The translations under genes were made by a program, and so were the position numbers. Below the pieces are notes generated by a model, which saw only the letters and a program-made list of their open reading frames with translations, searched no databases and had not been told where the DNA came from. DNA of 64,000 bases from contig NZ_WUWM01000008.1 in NCBI RefSeq assembly GCF_009846885.1, forward strand, positions 173,977 to 237,976, given 5' to 3'. The first letter of the stretch is position 1. Every line of letters begins with the position of its first letter. Origin of the DNA: Paenibacillus puerhi (GTDB lineage Bacteria; Bacillota; Bacilli; Paenibacillales; NBRC-103111). This document shows, piece after piece, positions 8,184 through 17,425 of the stretch.

Positions 8184-9056
8184 ATGACGGTGACTAAGTA
8201 TAGTATAGGTAGAAAGCACATGGCTCTGGCAGCGGTCCTGCTGCTCGCTTCCGGCTGCGAAGGGACGCATGCCGTCCCGCCGGAAGCAGGATATCAGGCC
8301 CCGGCTTCGATGGGCCGCCTCGTCCCTGCCGAGACCGGGCCGGATACGCGTCCCCATCAGACCGGGGAATTTGAGCCTCCTTCGGGGGTTTGGTTTAACG
8401 GACAAGGGATCGCAACGGCGATTGCCGCGGGTTCCAAGATGCCTGGAGAGGAGGTCTCTATCCAGATTGAGGCAATCAAGCCTGAGCAAGCGAAAGCATG
8501 GGCCAAGCGCTCCATCCGTTACAAGCTGACCGAACGGGACCCGGACGGCCGTTACTTGCGGACGGTCGACGAGAAAGTCGGTTCGGTCGTCGCAAATGAG
8601 CGCATTTCCTCTTATCAGGTCAAACTGCCGGACAAGGCTGACACGTATTACTGGCTGACTGCGGAGGTTATGTATCAAGGGAAAGTAGAGGACACCTTGC
8701 TGTCCCGCCTCGAGGTGCCGCTTCAGGAGGCTGAGGCGGAGCTAAAGCTGGACCAGTCTGTCTACGAGAGGAGCGGGACCATGAAGGTGACCTTGACTAA
8801 TCGGGGGCCAACGTCTCTGTTCTTCGGCGAGGACTATCGCTTCGAGCGTCAGGAAGGAGGGGACTGGGTTCGGGTCGGGACAGGCCTCACCGTAGCTATC
8901 GTGTCCATAGGCCACCGGATGCCGCCCGGCGGACAATGGGAGCAGACGATCAACTTCAAGGAGCTGGCGCCCGGCTTATACCGTGTCGGCAAAGAAGTAG
9001 AAGGAGTCGGGACTCCGCTCCGCTTCAGCGCCTACGCAGAGTTCCGTATCGAGTAG
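8184..9056 (+). CDS. Lipoprotein with bacterial Ig-like domain (290 aa)
   Basis: Secreted lipoprotein: basic N-terminus, hydrophobic core and lipobox LLASGC. The C-terminal half, from about residue 185 (KLDQSVYERSGTMKVTLTN ...), matches the Big_14/immunoglobulin-like pattern of Bacillota lipoproteins that also carry a GEDYRFE-type segment. It probably sits outside the membrane in a structural or binding role. GGAGGGG precedes the ATG. Exact partner unknown. Confidence 0.75.
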   Translation: MTVTKYSIGRKHMALAAVLLLASGCEGTHAVPPEAGYQAPASMGRLVPAETGPDTRPHQTGEFEPPSGVWFNGQGIATAIAAGSKMPGEEVSIQIEAIKPEQAKAWAKRSIRYKLTERDPDGRYLRTVDEKVGSVVANERISSYQVKLPDKADTYYWLTAEVMYQGKVEDTLLSRLEVPLQEAEAELKLDQSVYERSGTMKVTLTNRGPTSLFFGEDYRFERQEGGDWVRVGTGLTVAIVSIGHRMPPGGQWEQTINFKELAPGLYRVGKEVEGVGTPLRFSAYAEFRIE

Positions 9057-9080
9057 CCGTCGAACAACCGATGGCCGAAT

Positions 9081-9113
9081 GGGGAAAAAGGGGCCCTTAC
9101 GGCCCTTTTCCCA
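9081..9113. terminator. Hairpin between convergent genes
   Basis: GGGAAAAAGGGGCC pairs with GGCCCTTTTCCC around a short loop. It lies between the lipoprotein gene and the convergent DUF1540 gene and could stop transcription from both sides. Confidence 0.6.
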
Positions 9114-9127
9114 TCTTCGATGCTGTC

Positions 9128-9283
9128 TTACACGCGCGGCTCAAACGTTTTGCAGTCGGTTTCTTCGGAATTCCGTGCGTTGCTGCCATGGTGACTGACT
9201 ACGTAAATCGAGGAAGCGCTGCATTTATTTCCTGCCGCCCAGTATTTACAGGAGTTTACTTCACAGAGAACATCTTTTGCCAT
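9128..9283 (-). CDS. DUF1540 domain protein (51 aa)
   Basis: Short Cys-rich protein starting MAKDVLCEVNSCKYWAAGNK and ending EETDCKTFEPRV. The Cys spacing (C-x4-C-x8-C ... DC-x-TF-x-P) and the ALxxETDCxTF-like end match the DUF1540 family, which has several copies in many Bacillota and is presumed to bind metal. The start has an excellent site, AAAAGGAGGTGA, eight bases upstream. Function unknown. Confidence 0.88.
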   Translation of the reverse strand: MAKDVLCEVNSCKYWAAGNKCSASSIYVVSHHGSNARNSEETDCKTFEPRV

Positions 9284-9367
9284 GATCGGTTCACCTCCTT
9301 TTGGTATAAGGATGGACGAAACCGATATCGCTTTATACCTGCTTAGGCCCTGAGGAGCTCGGGATAA

Positions 9368-10279
9368 CTAGCCGCGAGCCGGCCCGTCTTCCGTCTGCGC
9401 AGGCCTTGACCTGGCGTTGACCAGTACGATGCTTGCGATAATTAGGACAAGCCCTGCCACCAGATTCAAGGTGATCTTCTCGCCCAGAAAGGCGACACTG
9501 CAGCTAATGGCAACGAGCGGGATCAGGAAGGTATAGGCCCCGACCTTACTCGCTTCACCTGATCCGACAAGCTTGAAGTATACGATCCAGCCGGCAGCTA
9601 TGACGAATACGGATATAAACAATAAATTATAAACAAACGAAGGCTCCCACCGGATATCCGACCAGCGTTCCCATATGAAGCCTGAGGCCATAAGCATCAA
9701 GCCGCCAAGAAAGATTTGCAGGGCAACGACCCACACCATATCGACCTTATCGGAACATTTTTTCATATATACCGTGCCTAAGGCCCAGCTCCCTGCGCTC
9801 CCGAGAGCGAGCAGTATTCCCGTGAGCGAGATATGACCGGCGAATCCGCCTGCGCTTATCGTTCCGACACCCACGAAGCCGAGGATTAACCCCGTCAGCT
9901 TCCGTGCGGACATGGATTCTCCTAGCCAAAGCCAGGAGAAAATGCCGATCAGGACGGGCTGTAGGAACACTATAGAAGAGAAAAGCCCTGCGGGCAGGTA
10001 GTTCAAACCGATCGTTTGCAAACCGTAATACAAGATGATGTTCAGCAGGGAAGATATCAAATAAATCGGCCAGGTGGCACGAAGACGAAGCTTTCGGTAG
10101 CCGGGCAAGGCAAGCAGCAGGAGGATCAACCCCCCAATGCAGGTCCGCAAGCCTGCAAACAGCAGGGGAGGCGTATAACTAAGGGCATACTTGGTTAGAG
10201 GCCAGTTGATTCCCCATACGAGGATAAGAAAGGCCAGATAGAGGGCTGACCTGGTGCGAGACAGAGAAGACACGTTCAT
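9368..10279 (-). CDS. EamA/DMT-family transporter (303 aa)
   Basis: Integral membrane transporter of the drug/metabolite superfamily with ten predicted helices in two EamA repeats (about 10-145 and 155-295). Typical motifs include the WGINWPLTKYAL opening and the LLFAGLRTCIGGL segment. Members export amino acids or other small metabolites, but the substrate cannot be read from sequence. AAGGAG precedes the ATG. Single-gene unit. Confidence 0.88.
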   Translation of the reverse strand: MNVSSLSRTRSALYLAFLILVWGINWPLTKYALSYTPPLLFAGLRTCIGGLILLLLALPGYRKLRLRATWPIYLISSLLNIILYYGLQTIGLNYLPAGLFSSIVFLQPVLIGIFSWLWLGESMSARKLTGLILGFVGVGTISAGGFAGHISLTGILLALGSAGSWALGTVYMKKCSDKVDMVWVVALQIFLGGLMLMASGFIWERWSDIRWEPSFVYNLLFISVFVIAAGWIVYFKLVGSGEASKVGAYTFLIPLVAISCSVAFLGEKITLNLVAGLVLIIASIVLVNARSRPAQTEDGPARG

Positions 10280-10475
10280 TCACTCCTTGATGCGGGATGT
10301 CTACCATCATACCTTACTTGCCTTATGAAATAAAAGAAGGGTTTCTCACAAGGCAGCTGTTAGAAATGTCGGATTATTTTCACAATTCAAGTATTCACGA
10401 TAGGCTAAGGTGGTAATATAAGTAAAGGCATAGTCTGGATGTTAACTTCTATATTGAAAAGGAGCCGTGAAAAGG

Positions 10476-10787
10476 ATGAGGGATTTATTCAATCGGGCTA
10501 TATCGCTGGGCTTCGGGCTGGCGGCGGAAAGCAAGGAACAGATCGAGAAAGCGGTAGAGGAATTGGTTAAAAAAGGCGAGGTTAGCCGGAAGGAATCCTC
10601 GGAGATGGTGGATGAGCTCGTCCGAAAGGGCGAAGAGGCCAGGAGTAAAATGGAGACGGTTATCAGTGAGCGTGTAAAGGCTGTAATCGGCGAGAAAAAA
10701 TGGGCGACGAAAGAGGAGGTAGCTCTGCTCGAGAAGCGCATTGAGAAATTAGAGCAGCTGCTGGAGGGCCGAAGCGATCTCAACTAA
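10476..10787 (+). CDS. Phasin-like coiled-coil protein
   Basis: About 103 residues with heptad-like helices: EQIEKAVEELVKKGEVSRKE and a C-terminal coiled coil EVALLEKRIEKLEQLLEG. This is the layout of the PHA-granule-associated/phasin-like family common next to ubiB in Bacillota. A GTG at 10467 is in frame but too close to the GGAG; ATG 10476 is preferred. It lies 31 bases upstream of the UbiB kinase and is probably co-transcribed, perhaps as a partner at the membrane. Confidence 0.75.
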   Translation: MRDLFNRAISLGFGLAAESKEQIEKAVEELVKKGEVSRKESSEMVDELVRKGEEARSKMETVISERVKAVIGEKKWATKEEVALLEKRIEKLEQLLEGRSDLN

Positions 10788-10818
10788 CTGAAGACAGCGG
10801 AGCGGAGGAGGAACGACG

Positions 10819-12492
10819 ATGCTAGTCAGGAGAAGAATCCGCCATCTTCAGCGATATCAGAAAATCGCCGCTGCGCTCGTGCGCAACGGCTTTGGCTTTG
10901 TCGTGCATGAATTGGGCTTCTCCGAAACGATGACTTTCTTCCGTGGAGGGGCCCAGAAGGATATCCATAAAAAAACGGTCGGCGAACGCGTCCGCCTCAT
11001 TCTGGAGGAACTGGGCCCGACCTTCGTCAAGCTGGGGCAAATCGCGAGCACGCGGCCCGATCTGATTCCGGCCGACCTGATCGCGGAGCTGGAGCAGCTG
11101 CAGGATAAGGTGCCGCCCTTTACCTATGAGGAAGCTGTCCATATCGTGGAAGAAGAGCTGGGGGATACAATCGGCGAGTTGTTTCTTGAGTTCGAGCCGC
11201 TCCCGGTCGCTTCAGCTTCGATCGGTCAAGTGCATCGGGCCAGATTGCCCGATGGCACCGTCGTCGCCGTGAAGGTGCAGCGGCCCAAGATTACGGCTAT
11301 CATCGAGGCGGACCTCGATATTCTTGCGGAGCTGTCTCGTCTGGCCGAAAGCCGGATGGCGTGGGCGAAGCATTACCGGCTGCGTGAAATTGTCGAGGAG
11401 CTGACCAAGTCGCTTAGGGCCGAACTGGACTACACGGCAGAGGCGCGCAATGGCGAAAAATTTGCCGGCCAATGCGAGCGGATGAAGCACGTCCAGGTTC
11501 CGGACATATACTGGGAGTACTGTTCCCGAAAAGTGTTAACCATGGAGTTTATGACCGGCATCCGCTTGTCCGAGCCCATGCTCCTGGATCAAGCGGGAAT
11601 CGACAGGACCTTGATCGCCGAGAGGCTGGCCTCCGCTATCTTTCATCAGATCCTCGTAGAGGGCTTCTTCCATGGCGATCCGCATCCGGGCAACGTGCTG
11701 GTTTTGCCGGACGGGAGTCTCGGGTTGATCGATTTTGGGATGGTCGGCCGGCTTTCCCCGGAGATGAAGAAGCACTTCGCCGCTCTGGTCATTGCGCTGC
11801 GCAACCAAAGCTCCAAGGGAGTATTGCGAGCCATCACCAAGATGGGAATCGTCCCCGAGGATGTGGAGGAGGCGGCTCTAAGAGCTGATGTGGACGAGCT
11901 GAGGGACAAATACTATAAGGTGCCGTTCAGCCAGATTCGGATGGGCGAAGCGGTCAATGATTTATTCAGCGTGGCGTTCCGGCATCGCATCCGAATGCCG
12001 GCGGAGATGACGATGCTTGGCAAGACGCTTCTGACGATGGAGGGAGTCGTGACCGCTCTGGATCCGTCGTTCAGCGTTTTCGACGTGGCCGAGCCTTATG
12101 GCCGACGCTTGTTCAGAGATCAGTTCGACGTTGGCAAGCTGGGTAAAAAATGGCTGGAGGAGATCCCGGACTACATGGACTTGGTGACGGAAATCCCGCT
12201 CAGCCTGAAGAACTTGACCACCTTCGTGCGGAAGGGCAAGCTCAGGATCGAGGTTACGGCACCGGAGCTCAGCGCTTTATTGAATAAAATGGATCGGATC
12301 ACCAATAAGATGTCGTTCAGTATCGTACTGCTATCCCTCAGCATTATTATGGTCGGGCTGATTATCGGATCATCCATGGGTCATCAGGAGTCGATGCTGT
12401 GGAGGTTTCCTGTTATCGAGATCGGTCTGGGGATAGCGGCCATACTGGTACTATGGCTCGTCTATTCGATTTTCAAGTCCGGCAGGTTCTAG
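10819..12492 (+). CDS. UbiB/ABC1-family atypical kinase (557 aa)
   Basis: AarF/UbiB-type protein-kinase-like ATPase. The KxGQ motif is seen in FVKLGQIASTRPD, the catalytic and metal-binding motifs in FFHGDPHPGNVL and LIDFGMVGRL, and the Ala-rich loop in ASIGQVHRA. The C-terminus has two transmembrane helices (about 495-515 and 530-550), anchoring it in the membrane. Family members support ubiquinone or menaquinone and lipid metabolism; the direct substrate is not settled. GGAGGAGG precedes the ATG. Confidence 0.93.
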   Translation: MLVRRRIRHLQRYQKIAAALVRNGFGFVVHELGFSETMTFFRGGAQKDIHKKTVGERVRLILEELGPTFVKLGQIASTRPDLIPADLIAELEQLQDKVPPFTYEEAVHIVEEELGDTIGELFLEFEPLPVASASIGQVHRARLPDGTVVAVKVQRPKITAIIEADLDILAELSRLAESRMAWAKHYRLREIVEELTKSLRAELDYTAEARNGEKFAGQCERMKHVQVPDIYWEYCSRKVLTMEFMTGIRLSEPMLLDQAGIDRTLIAERLASAIFHQILVEGFFHGDPHPGNVLVLPDGSLGLIDFGMVGRLSPEMKKHFAALVIALRNQSSKGVLRAITKMGIVPEDVEEAALRADVDELRDKYYKVPFSQIRMGEAVNDLFSVAFRHRIRMPAEMTMLGKTLLTMEGVVTALDPSFSVFDVAEPYGRRLFRDQFDVGKLGKKWLEEIPDYMDLVTEIPLSLKNLTTFVRKGKLRIEVTAPELSALLNKMDRITNKMSFSIVLLSLSIIMVGLIIGSSMGHQESMLWRFPVIEIGLGIAAILVLWLVYSIFKSGRF

Positions 12493-12603
12493 CCGCTGCA
12501 AGGGCTGCCGGATTTGACGGGAGGGCTTTTATTTGTCTTAATATAGAGGGAATTGGGGGACTGCTCCCATACGAGGCGCTGCAGATCATTTGCCTGACAA
12601 GTC

Positions 12604-12632
12604 TTTCGGAATCGGAGGATAGGCGCTATAAT
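12604..12632 (+). promoter_or_regulatory. Promoter upstream of the zinc-ribbon mini-gene
   Basis: A perfect TATAAT (12627-12632) with a weak -35 TTTCGG at a 17-base spacing, about 40 bases upstream of the small gene at 12674. Confidence 0.4.
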
Positions 12633-12673
12633 AGCAGAAGGAACCTACGTATGGAAAAGGTGGTCTGTTCCCC

Positions 12674-12844
12674 ATGATCAAGTGTCCAGCATGCCTAAAG
12701 CCCACTGAATTGCAATTGCGCCGCTGTTCCCATTGCGGAGATGTGTTGAATTATACGATGGCCGAAAAATTCGATCTGCTTGCGGCTTCCGTCGAAATGG
12801 CGCTGAAGAAGGAATGGGAGATCCGGAAAATGAAAAGACAGTAG
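12674..12844 (+). CDS. Small zinc-ribbon protein (56 aa)
   Basis: Starts MIKCPACLKPTELQL and continues RRCSHCGDVLNY, giving two Cys-x-x-Cys pairs about 13 residues apart, a compact zinc ribbon. The rest is a charged helix ending KKEWEIRKMKRQ. AAGGTGG lies ten bases upstream of the ATG. It heads a run of three small genes ending at a terminator at 13433. Role unknown; small ribbons like this often help regulate or assemble protein complexes. Confidence 0.72.
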   Translation: MIKCPACLKPTELQLRRCSHCGDVLNYTMAEKFDLLAASVEMALKKEWEIRKMKRQ

Positions 12845-12906
12845 AGGATCGACCGACCGGACCAGGTTTACAAGGATGTACATAATCGGATGGGGGCTAA
12901 CTTATC

Positions 12907-13182
12907 GTGACTCAGAAAAAGAAATCAATCGTGGATACCTCGGATAAACTGCAGCATTCTACCAACGTATTGTTAAAAAGATGGGCGGGCCTGAGCGGGC
13001 TCTACGGCTACAAATCGATGGAGCTGGACGAAGTACTCGCTTTATTCAAGGCGGGCGGCTGGAAGGTCGTAATCGACGACTCGCAAAGTCCGAACCGGAC
13101 GGTTGAGCTTTACAAGGAGGAGAAGCGGGTTCGCAGGGAAAAATTTATTGTGGATGAAGCAGGACGCGTTCGTATGGTTTAA
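12907..13182 (+). CDS. Hypothetical protein (91 aa)
   Basis: Soluble, basic small protein that I do not recognise. The N-terminal third is polar (MTQKKKSIVDTSDK), then LLKRWAGLSGLYGYKSMELDE and a C-terminal part that looks like a small alpha/beta domain (GGWKVVIDDS, TVELYKEEKR). It starts with GTG after a weak GGGGG site. Fourteen bases separate it from the next gene, so they are likely co-transcribed. Confidence 0.6.
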   Translation: MTQKKKSIVDTSDKLQHSTNVLLKRWAGLSGLYGYKSMELDEVLALFKAGGWKVVIDDSQSPNRTVELYKEEKRVRREKFIVDEAGRVRMV

Positions 13183-13196
13183 ATGGAGGGAAGCCT

Positions 13197-13382
13197 ATGA
13201 ACGACTCAGCAGCTAAAGAAGAGCTAAGGCTCAAATTGCTTACCGCCGAGCAAGTGCTGCAAAAAGCGGAGGAAGAGTACGTGCAGTATTTACAGCAATT
13301 GGATCTATACCGGCGAACGATCGAGGAACAAAAAAAGGTCATTTCCGCGATCCGCCTTAGACTGCACGGGCCTATTCAATAA
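13197..13382 (+). CDS. Short coiled-coil protein (61 aa)
   Basis: Almost entirely helical with heptads (KLLTAEQVLQKAEEEYVQYL, RRTIEEQKKVISAIR), likely a dimer-forming coiled coil. TGGAGGG lies just before the ATG. Last gene of the run, followed by a terminator. Function unknown. Confidence 0.6.
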   Translation: MNDSAAKEELRLKLLTAEQVLQKAEEEYVQYLQQLDLYRRTIEEQKKVISAIRLRLHGPIQ

Positions 13383-13398
13383 GCATATCTCGGACATG

Positions 13399-13434
13399 AA
13401 GAAAGAGCTCCTGCATAGCGGGGGCTCTTTCTTG
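13399..13434. terminator. Terminator between convergent genes
   Basis: AAAGAGCTCC pairs with GGGGCTCTTT, followed by CTTG, with A-rich sequence on the other side. It separates the small-gene run from the CBS gene on the minus strand. Confidence 0.75.
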
Positions 13435-13467
13435 TGACAATCCTTGAAGCCCGGCTTGGTCATGGCA

Positions 13468-13872
13468 TCAATCGGTTATATTTCTTGTGTAATACTCAAT
13501 AATATCCTTGCGCCGTATGATGCCTAGAAACACGCGGTCGTCATCTACGACGGGAACGAAGTTCTGATCGGCTGCAAGCGCCAGCATATCCTCCATATGG
13601 GCATGGATCGATACGCATTCGTTATAGATCCTTTTTTTGATATCGACCACCGGCACCTGATCCATATTGTCGAAGCTCAGCTCGGGCGTATTTTTTAATT
13701 TCCACAGCAGGTCGCCTTCAGACAAGGTTCCTATATATTTACCTTCACTGTCGATGATGGGGATGGCAGAGTAGTGGTGAAGCTCCAGCTGCTCCATGGC
13801 TTCCCGCATAGAAGCAGAGGATGTGATAAAAGCGACCTCGTTCTTAGGCAATAGAAAAGAACCTATTCTCAT
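13468..13872 (-). CDS. CBS-domain pair protein (134 aa)
   Basis: Two tandem CBS domains, about residues 8-60 and 75-130: HHYSAIPIIDSEGKYIGTLS and NFVPVVDDDRVFLGIIRRKD. Such stand-alone pairs bind adenine nucleotides and sense energy state or second messengers, acting on partner proteins. AAGGAGAG precedes the ATG. It stands alone between two terminators. Similar in layout to AcuB-like or YkuL-like proteins; the partner is unknown. Confidence 0.88.
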   Translation of the reverse strand: MRIGSFLLPKNEVAFITSSASMREAMEQLELHHYSAIPIIDSEGKYIGTLSEGDLLWKLKNTPELSFDNMDQVPVVDIKKRIYNECVSIHAHMEDMLALAADQNFVPVVDDDRVFLGIIRRKDIIEYYTRNITD

Positions 13873-14005
13873 CGTTATGACTCTCCTTTGCTTCAGATTT
13901 CTAATCGTTATATCTTATTAAACCACACTTTTCTAGTAGTTCGCATTGAAAATTGGTTCCATTTATGAAAAAAATACCAGTGAAAGTCAATTTTCGCTGA
14001 CAACG

Positions 14006-14035
14006 AAGAACCGTCCGTAAATTCCGACGGTTCTT
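14006..14035 (-). terminator. Hairpin downstream of the hybrid kinase
   Basis: AAGAACCGTC pairs with GACGGTTCTT in a 10-bp perfect stem. On the minus strand it lies just after the kinase stop. Only a short T-poor tail follows, so termination may be partial. Confidence 0.5.
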
Positions 14036-14057
14036 GCGCATGACACATGATGCTTGC

Positions 14058-16703
14058 TTAGGGATGGTAAAGCGTCTGGGTCTGCTTGGAAAATTTCTGA
14101 ATGATGGCGGAAACCGTTTCAAGCTTCGTCGGTTTAGCAATATAATCATCCATCCCGGCCGCAATGCATCTTTCGCGCTCTCCGTTAAGGGCATTGGCCG
14201 TCACAGCTACGATGAAGGGACATTTATCGTGCGGCAGGAACTGCTTGATCTTCTCGGCCGCCTCAAGACCGCTCATCTGGGGCATCTGCAGATCCATGAA
14301 GACGATGTCATAATGGTTCCGCTGGACGGCCTCAACCGCTTCAGAGCCGTTCTGAGCGATGCTTACTTGGTGACCCATCGCTTCGAGCATTTTTTTAAGC
14401 ACAAGCTGGTTGATCTCATTATCCTCCGCCACCAGCAGCGATAAGGAGTTTGAGGAACCGGCCGTTTTTTTGTGACAAGATCCCTCCTCATGGAGAAGGG
14501 ACTTGCGATTTTCCTGAAGCCAGATGGTAAAGGTGATCGTCGTCCCCGGCTCCTCCTTCTGCTCCACCCAGATGCGTCCGTCCATCAGCTCCACGAGCTT
14601 CTTGGTGATGGCGAGTCCGAGTCCCGTGCCCTCCGATTTCCTTGTCATGAAATGATCGAGCTGGTAAAACGGGTCGAAGATCTGCTCTGCCTGGCTCTGG
14701 GGAATGCCGATGCCGGTATCTTTCACGGACATCTGGAGCAGAACTCTGTCCTCCTGGCGTTCCTTGAGCTGAACGGTCAGCTGGATGCCTCCGATCAGCG
14801 TAAATTTAATCGAATTGCCTATCAAGTTAATCAGGATCTGCTTGAGCCGCGCCGTATCGCCGATCAGGGAAGCGGGAACGTCAGGATCGACCGCATAGGA
14901 AACGGTAAGCTTCTTTTTATGCGCGGCTTGGGATAGCAGGTCCAGGGTTTCTTCGATGATCTCGTAAAGCTCCAGCGTTTCCTGACGCAAGGAAGTGTTG
15001 CCGGATTCAATTTTGGAGAAATCCAATATATCGTTAATGATCGTCAAAAGCGTGTTGCCGCTTTTGCGAATAATCTCTACGTATTCCTTCTGCACCTCGT
15101 TTAGCAGAGTCGTTTGCGTTAACAAATCAGCCATCCCGATGACGCCGTTCATCGGCGTACGGATCTCGTGGCTCATCATGGACAAAAACTCGCTCTTGGC
15201 ACGGTTCGTGCTTTCGGCCGCTTCTTTGGCGATCAATAGCTTCCGCTGCTCCGTGATGTCCTTTACGATGATATAATAGCCTACTGTTTTCTCATGGATC
15301 ACGATAGGGGCAATCGTCAGCAAGACATCGGCCACATGTCCGTCCACATGCTCAAGCTGCCTCGACAATTCCGTTTGTATCGGATCGTTTTCCAGATGAT
15401 GCAGAATATCCGGACCGAAAAAGCAGGAGACATTGGATCCCGTCATACGGCTGGCTTTAAGTCCTATCAGTTTCTCCGCGGCTCCATTGGCATTGATGAT
15501 ATTGCCTTTCAAGTCAAGCGAGATGATTCCGTCATGGTTGTATTTTTTTAGCGACGTATAGCGCTCTACGCTTTCCATCAGCTGAAGCTCGATCCGCTTG
15601 CGTTCCGTGATATCTTGTACGGTTCCTCCGATTTTGGTATCCTTGCCGGTGATATCGTGCGCGAGCGATCCTTGAATGTAAAGGTACTTAATCGTACCGT
15701 CCGGCTGAAGATGCCGAATCTCGAACGAGAGCGTCTCGCCTTGAAGGATGCGTTGAATACATTCGCGCATGCGATCGCGATCATCGGGATGAACCAGGTA
15801 CAGGAGCTTCTGCGGCTCATGGATGGAGAAGCTGCCCGGAACCAGATTGAAGATCCGGTACATCTGGTCGGACAACATCAACTGCTTGTTCGTTATATTC
15901 CATTCCCAGCTTCCGAGCGAAGTGATCCGCTGCGCTTCCGATAAGATATCTTCATTTCGCTTACGCTCCGTAATATCCCGCACGATGGCCAGGATGATAT
16001 CCGGCTCTCCTTGCTCGTTGCGAACCAGCGCATAGTTTCCCTCAAACCAGAGAAAATGGCCGTTCTTATGAAGAAAACGAAAGCGCAGCACATCCGCATC
16101 CGAATGTTCTTTAGCCTGAAGCTCGGCCAGATCGTCAGGATGGAAATAGGCAAAGTTCGTATTCCCGACGAACTCCTGGGGGTCGTACCCAAGCAAGCTG
16201 CGGACGGAGGGCGAAATATATTGGCAAACGCCTTCCGTCGTACAGGCATAAATAATATCGCGAGCGTGCTCGGCAAGGAGAGCCGATATACCTTTCGCGT
16301 CCATTTCATTGGACGTTGCCGTAGCGGGAGAGGACGCCTCCCTAACGAAATATAGAAAATACGCAGGAGTCTGTGCGGATTCTTCCTTGATGACTTGAAT
16401 CTGTACGGATACCCGGACCCACTTTCCGTCCTTATCCGCGTAACGCTGCTCGAATGGAGCCTGCGGGCTTTCGCCGGCAAGTGCCTGTTGCCGGAGCCTC
16501 TCGTTTGCATCGATGTCATCGGGATGAATAAGGGTCTGCAGCGTCAGGTCCAATCGTTGTTCGGGACTGTATCCGAGCAGCGTGCAAAAAGCGGGATTGG
16601 CCTTCAACAGGCTGCCTTCCGCGGATATCAGAGCTGCCCCCAAGGGCATACCGGTATAAGCGTGTTCAAAAATAACGAAAGTATCCGCTTGTTTGCTTGA
16701 CAT
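14058..16703 (-). CDS. Soluble multi-PAS hybrid histidine kinase (881 aa)
   Basis: Signal-transducing kinase with no membrane helix. Four PAS/PAC repeats occupy about residues 10-510 (each PAC ends near DITERKR or DITEQRK). A HisKA domain has phospho-acceptor His512 in MMSHEIRTPMNG, followed by an HATPase with GLGLAITKKL, and a C-terminal receiver with phospho-Asp804 in FMDLQMPQM. The start ATG 16703 is chosen because GGGAGG sits eight bases upstream; the open frame extends further up without a site. No response regulator is adjacent, so its partner lies elsewhere. The ligand or cofactor of the PAS domains is unknown. Confidence 0.93.
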   Translation of the reverse strand: MSSKQADTFVIFEHAYTGMPLGAALISAEGSLLKANPAFCTLLGYSPEQRLDLTLQTLIHPDDIDANERLRQQALAGESPQAPFEQRYADKDGKWVRVSVQIQVIKEESAQTPAYFLYFVREASSPATATSNEMDAKGISALLAEHARDIIYACTTEGVCQYISPSVRSLLGYDPQEFVGNTNFAYFHPDDLAELQAKEHSDADVLRFRFLHKNGHFLWFEGNYALVRNEQGEPDIILAIVRDITERKRNEDILSEAQRITSLGSWEWNITNKQLMLSDQMYRIFNLVPGSFSIHEPQKLLYLVHPDDRDRMRECIQRILQGETLSFEIRHLQPDGTIKYLYIQGSLAHDITGKDTKIGGTVQDITERKRIELQLMESVERYTSLKKYNHDGIISLDLKGNIINANGAAEKLIGLKASRMTGSNVSCFFGPDILHHLENDPIQTELSRQLEHVDGHVADVLLTIAPIVIHEKTVGYYIIVKDITEQRKLLIAKEAAESTNRAKSEFLSMMSHEIRTPMNGVIGMADLLTQTTLLNEVQKEYVEIIRKSGNTLLTIINDILDFSKIESGNTSLRQETLELYEIIEETLDLLSQAAHKKKLTVSYAVDPDVPASLIGDTARLKQILINLIGNSIKFTLIGGIQLTVQLKERQEDRVLLQMSVKDTGIGIPQSQAEQIFDPFYQLDHFMTRKSEGTGLGLAITKKLVELMDGRIWVEQKEEPGTTITFTIWLQENRKSLLHEEGSCHKKTAGSSNSLSLLVAEDNEINQLVLKKMLEAMGHQVSIAQNGSEAVEAVQRNHYDIVFMDLQMPQMSGLEAAEKIKQFLPHDKCPFIVAVTANALNGERERCIAAGMDDYIAKPTKLETVSAIIQKFSKQTQTLYHP

Positions 16704-16872
16704 TTCCACGGCCTCCCATGCTGATCTGTCTATCATACGAGCTAATACCTGATATTTTAACATGCCTTAGAACGGAAAACGAGGCAAATTGCATACTTTC
16801 ACGTCCAATTGACCGTAGATCGTAGCAATCGGGGCCGCAATCTAGTACACTTGGAGCAAGGAGTGATGCGCT

Positions 16873-17289
16873 GTGACTTACCGGATCTTTTCTTTAAACG
16901 AAGCAAACGCCATGCTTCCCGAGTTAAAAGAGGACCTCAAGCAGCTGCAGATCATGACTGCGCTTTTTGAGAAGCAATATACGGATTTGCAGAAAAGCAA
17001 AGCCAGACTGGCAGGCAGCTCGGCCTTGATGGAGGACCGGGGAACGATGTATTTTGAAGCTGAGAGCCAGCTTGAATTTATGAGGATCGAAGTGGAGCTG
17101 TTCATGCAAAACTTCGGCCGAAAAGGCGTACTTTTGAAAATGATCAACCCGGGGCTGATCGATTTTCCAGCGATGGTAAATGAGAAAGCCGTGCTGCTCT
17201 GCTGGAGGGAAGGGGAGGAAACTATTACGCATTATCATGGATGGGAAGAGGGCTATATGGGACGGAGGATACATCCCGACGCCTATTAG
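16873..17289 (+). CDS. DUF2203 family protein (138 aa)
   Basis: Small soluble protein of the DUF2203 family. The helical N-terminus begins FSLNEANAMLPELKEDL and the conserved C-terminus carries LLCWREGEETITHYHGWEE and GYMGRR, the family hallmark. Starts with GTG after AAGGAG. Biochemical role unknown. The next gene starts 136 bases downstream. Confidence 0.85.
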   Translation: MTYRIFSLNEANAMLPELKEDLKQLQIMTALFEKQYTDLQKSKARLAGSSALMEDRGTMYFEAESQLEFMRIEVELFMQNFGRKGVLLKMINPGLIDFPAMVNEKAVLLCWREGEETITHYHGWEEGYMGRRIHPDAY

Positions 17290-17425
17290 GCGAGAGCCGG
17301 CCAAGGGGATTCCCGGAGCCGGAGCTCCAACCGTTGCATCTGCAACCTTCCAGGCGCAGGGGCGCAGCGATACATCGAACGCTTGACGGAGAAGGTCAAT
17401 CACAGGGGAGAAGAAGGGGATTTTG